Source: Ectopseudomonas composti (GTDB lineage Bacteria > Pseudomonadota > Gammaproteobacteria > Pseudomonadales > Pseudomonadaceae). Taken from it: a stretch of DNA of 64,000 bases. A model generated the notes under the pieces. That model saw only the letters and a program-made list of their open reading frames with translations, ran no database searches and was not told the DNA's origin. Location: positions 1-64,000 of the forward strand of contig NZ_LSSW01000022.1 in NCBI RefSeq assembly GCF_001567565.1. Reading direction: 5' to 3'. A program made the position numbers and the translations under genes. This document shows positions 63,555 through 64,000 of the stretch, piece after piece; position 1 is the first letter of the stretch, and each line of letters starts with the position of its first letter.

Positions 63555-64000
63555 ATGTTCAAGGTCTACGGCGATTACCGTTCGGGCAACTGCTACAAGG
63601 TCAAGCTGATGCTGCATCTGCTGGGCAAGGAGTACCAGTGGATCGATGTCGATATCCTCAAGGGTGAGACGCAGAGCGAAGCTTTCCTGGCGAAGAACCC
63701 CAACGGCAAGATTCCGGTGCTGGAGCTCGAAGACGGCACCTGCCTGTGGGAGTCCAATGCCATCCTCAACTTCCTCGCCGATGGCAGCGATTTCCTGCCC
63801 AGCGAGCCGCGCCTGCGTACCCAGGTGCTGCAGTGGCAGTTCTTCGAGCAATACAGCCACGAGCCATACGTTGCGGTGGCGCGTTTCATCCAGCTTTATC
63901 TGGGGATGCCCGAGGAGCGCCGCGAGGAGCACGCGCGTTGCTTGAAGCTGGGCTACAAGGCCCTGAAGGTGATGGAGAAGCAGCTCGAGCGCACCCCTTA
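63555..64000 (+). CDS. Glutathione S-transferase family protein (cut by window end)
   Basis: The first 148 residues of a GST, running off the right edge. An N-terminal thioredoxin-fold domain (1-77) has YGDYRSGNCYKVKLMLHLLG with the likely active-site Ser, cis-Pro in GKIPVLEL and glutathione-binding ES in LWESNAILNFLA. The start of the helical C-domain follows (FFEQYSHEPYVAVARFI). The ATG at 63555 has GGGAGGG (63541-63547). Length and end are unknown. Confidence 0.85.
   Translation, partial: MFKVYGDYRSGNCYKVKLMLHLLGKEYQWIDVDILKGETQSEAFLAKNPNGKIPVLELEDGTCLWESNAILNFLADGSDFLPSEPRLRTQVLQWQFFEQYSHEPYVAVARFIQLYLGMPEERREEHARCLKLGYKALKVMEKQLERTP

Overview
The window is a contiguous stretch of a high-G+C gammaproteobacterial chromosome, almost certainly a Pseudomonas. 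Gene content, protein character and gene order (leuC-leuD-leuB-asd-asd paralogue-fimV-truA-trpF-accD-folC-SPOR-cvpA-purF-metZ) are those of Pseudomonas. A complete atu cluster and many REP-like intergenic palindromes suggest the P. mendocina/oleovorans or P. citronellolis side of the genus; the species assignment is inference. No rRNA, tRNA, CRISPR array, prophage or complete insertion sequence was seen.

Layout. 1-10.4 kb: an upstream terminator, a TetR regulator with an alpha/beta hydrolase, a 7TM diguanylate cyclase, a thioesterase, a small secreted protein, dusC, an Hsp20 gene with a sigma-32 promoter and a ROSE-type RNA thermometer, a large five-PAS GGDEF-EAL protein and a LysR regulator. 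10.6-28 kb: the biosynthetic/housekeeping block leuCDB, asd and a catalytically degenerate paralogue, fimV, truA, trpF, accD, folC, a SPOR protein, cvpA, purF, metZ and an SDR. 28-31.7 kb: etfD facing etfBA, with a PsrA-type box between them. 31.8-40 kb: a lipase-like hydrolase, a solute-binding protein-DUF4398 lipoprotein-OmpA lipoprotein operon, a MocR regulator, and a translationally coupled VWA lipoprotein-ECF sigma-anti-sigma operon followed by a lipoprotein.

40-52.7 kb: the full acyclic terpene utilisation cluster atuABCDEFGH on the minus strand, with divergent atuR. It should convert citronellyl/geranyl-CoA through a dehydrogenase (AtuD), a biotin-dependent carboxylase (AtuC/AtuF) and a hydratase (AtuE). 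EtfBA/EtfD, 10-20 kb away, would carry the electrons from AtuD to ubiquinone. Two inverted copies of a 16-bp operator lie between atuA and atuR, and six of the seven intergenic gaps inside the operon hold hairpin repeats of different families, one with a 140-bp MITE-like element.

52.7-64 kb: a second solute-binding protein, a CPBP protease, a 55-aa membrane protein, a CBS-domain histidine kinase with a double-receiver regulator, pyrF, an SDR, a BenE-type transporter, a LysE exporter, a small membrane protein, a MarR regulator divergent from a PLP aminotransferase, and a GST gene cut by the window end. Most genes are ordinary core genes. The less explored items are the VWA-sigma-anti-sigma operon with a Met-rich periplasmic tail, the SBP-DUF4398-OmpA operon, the CBS kinase/double-receiver pair, the degenerate ASADH paralogue and the repeat-loaded atu operon.
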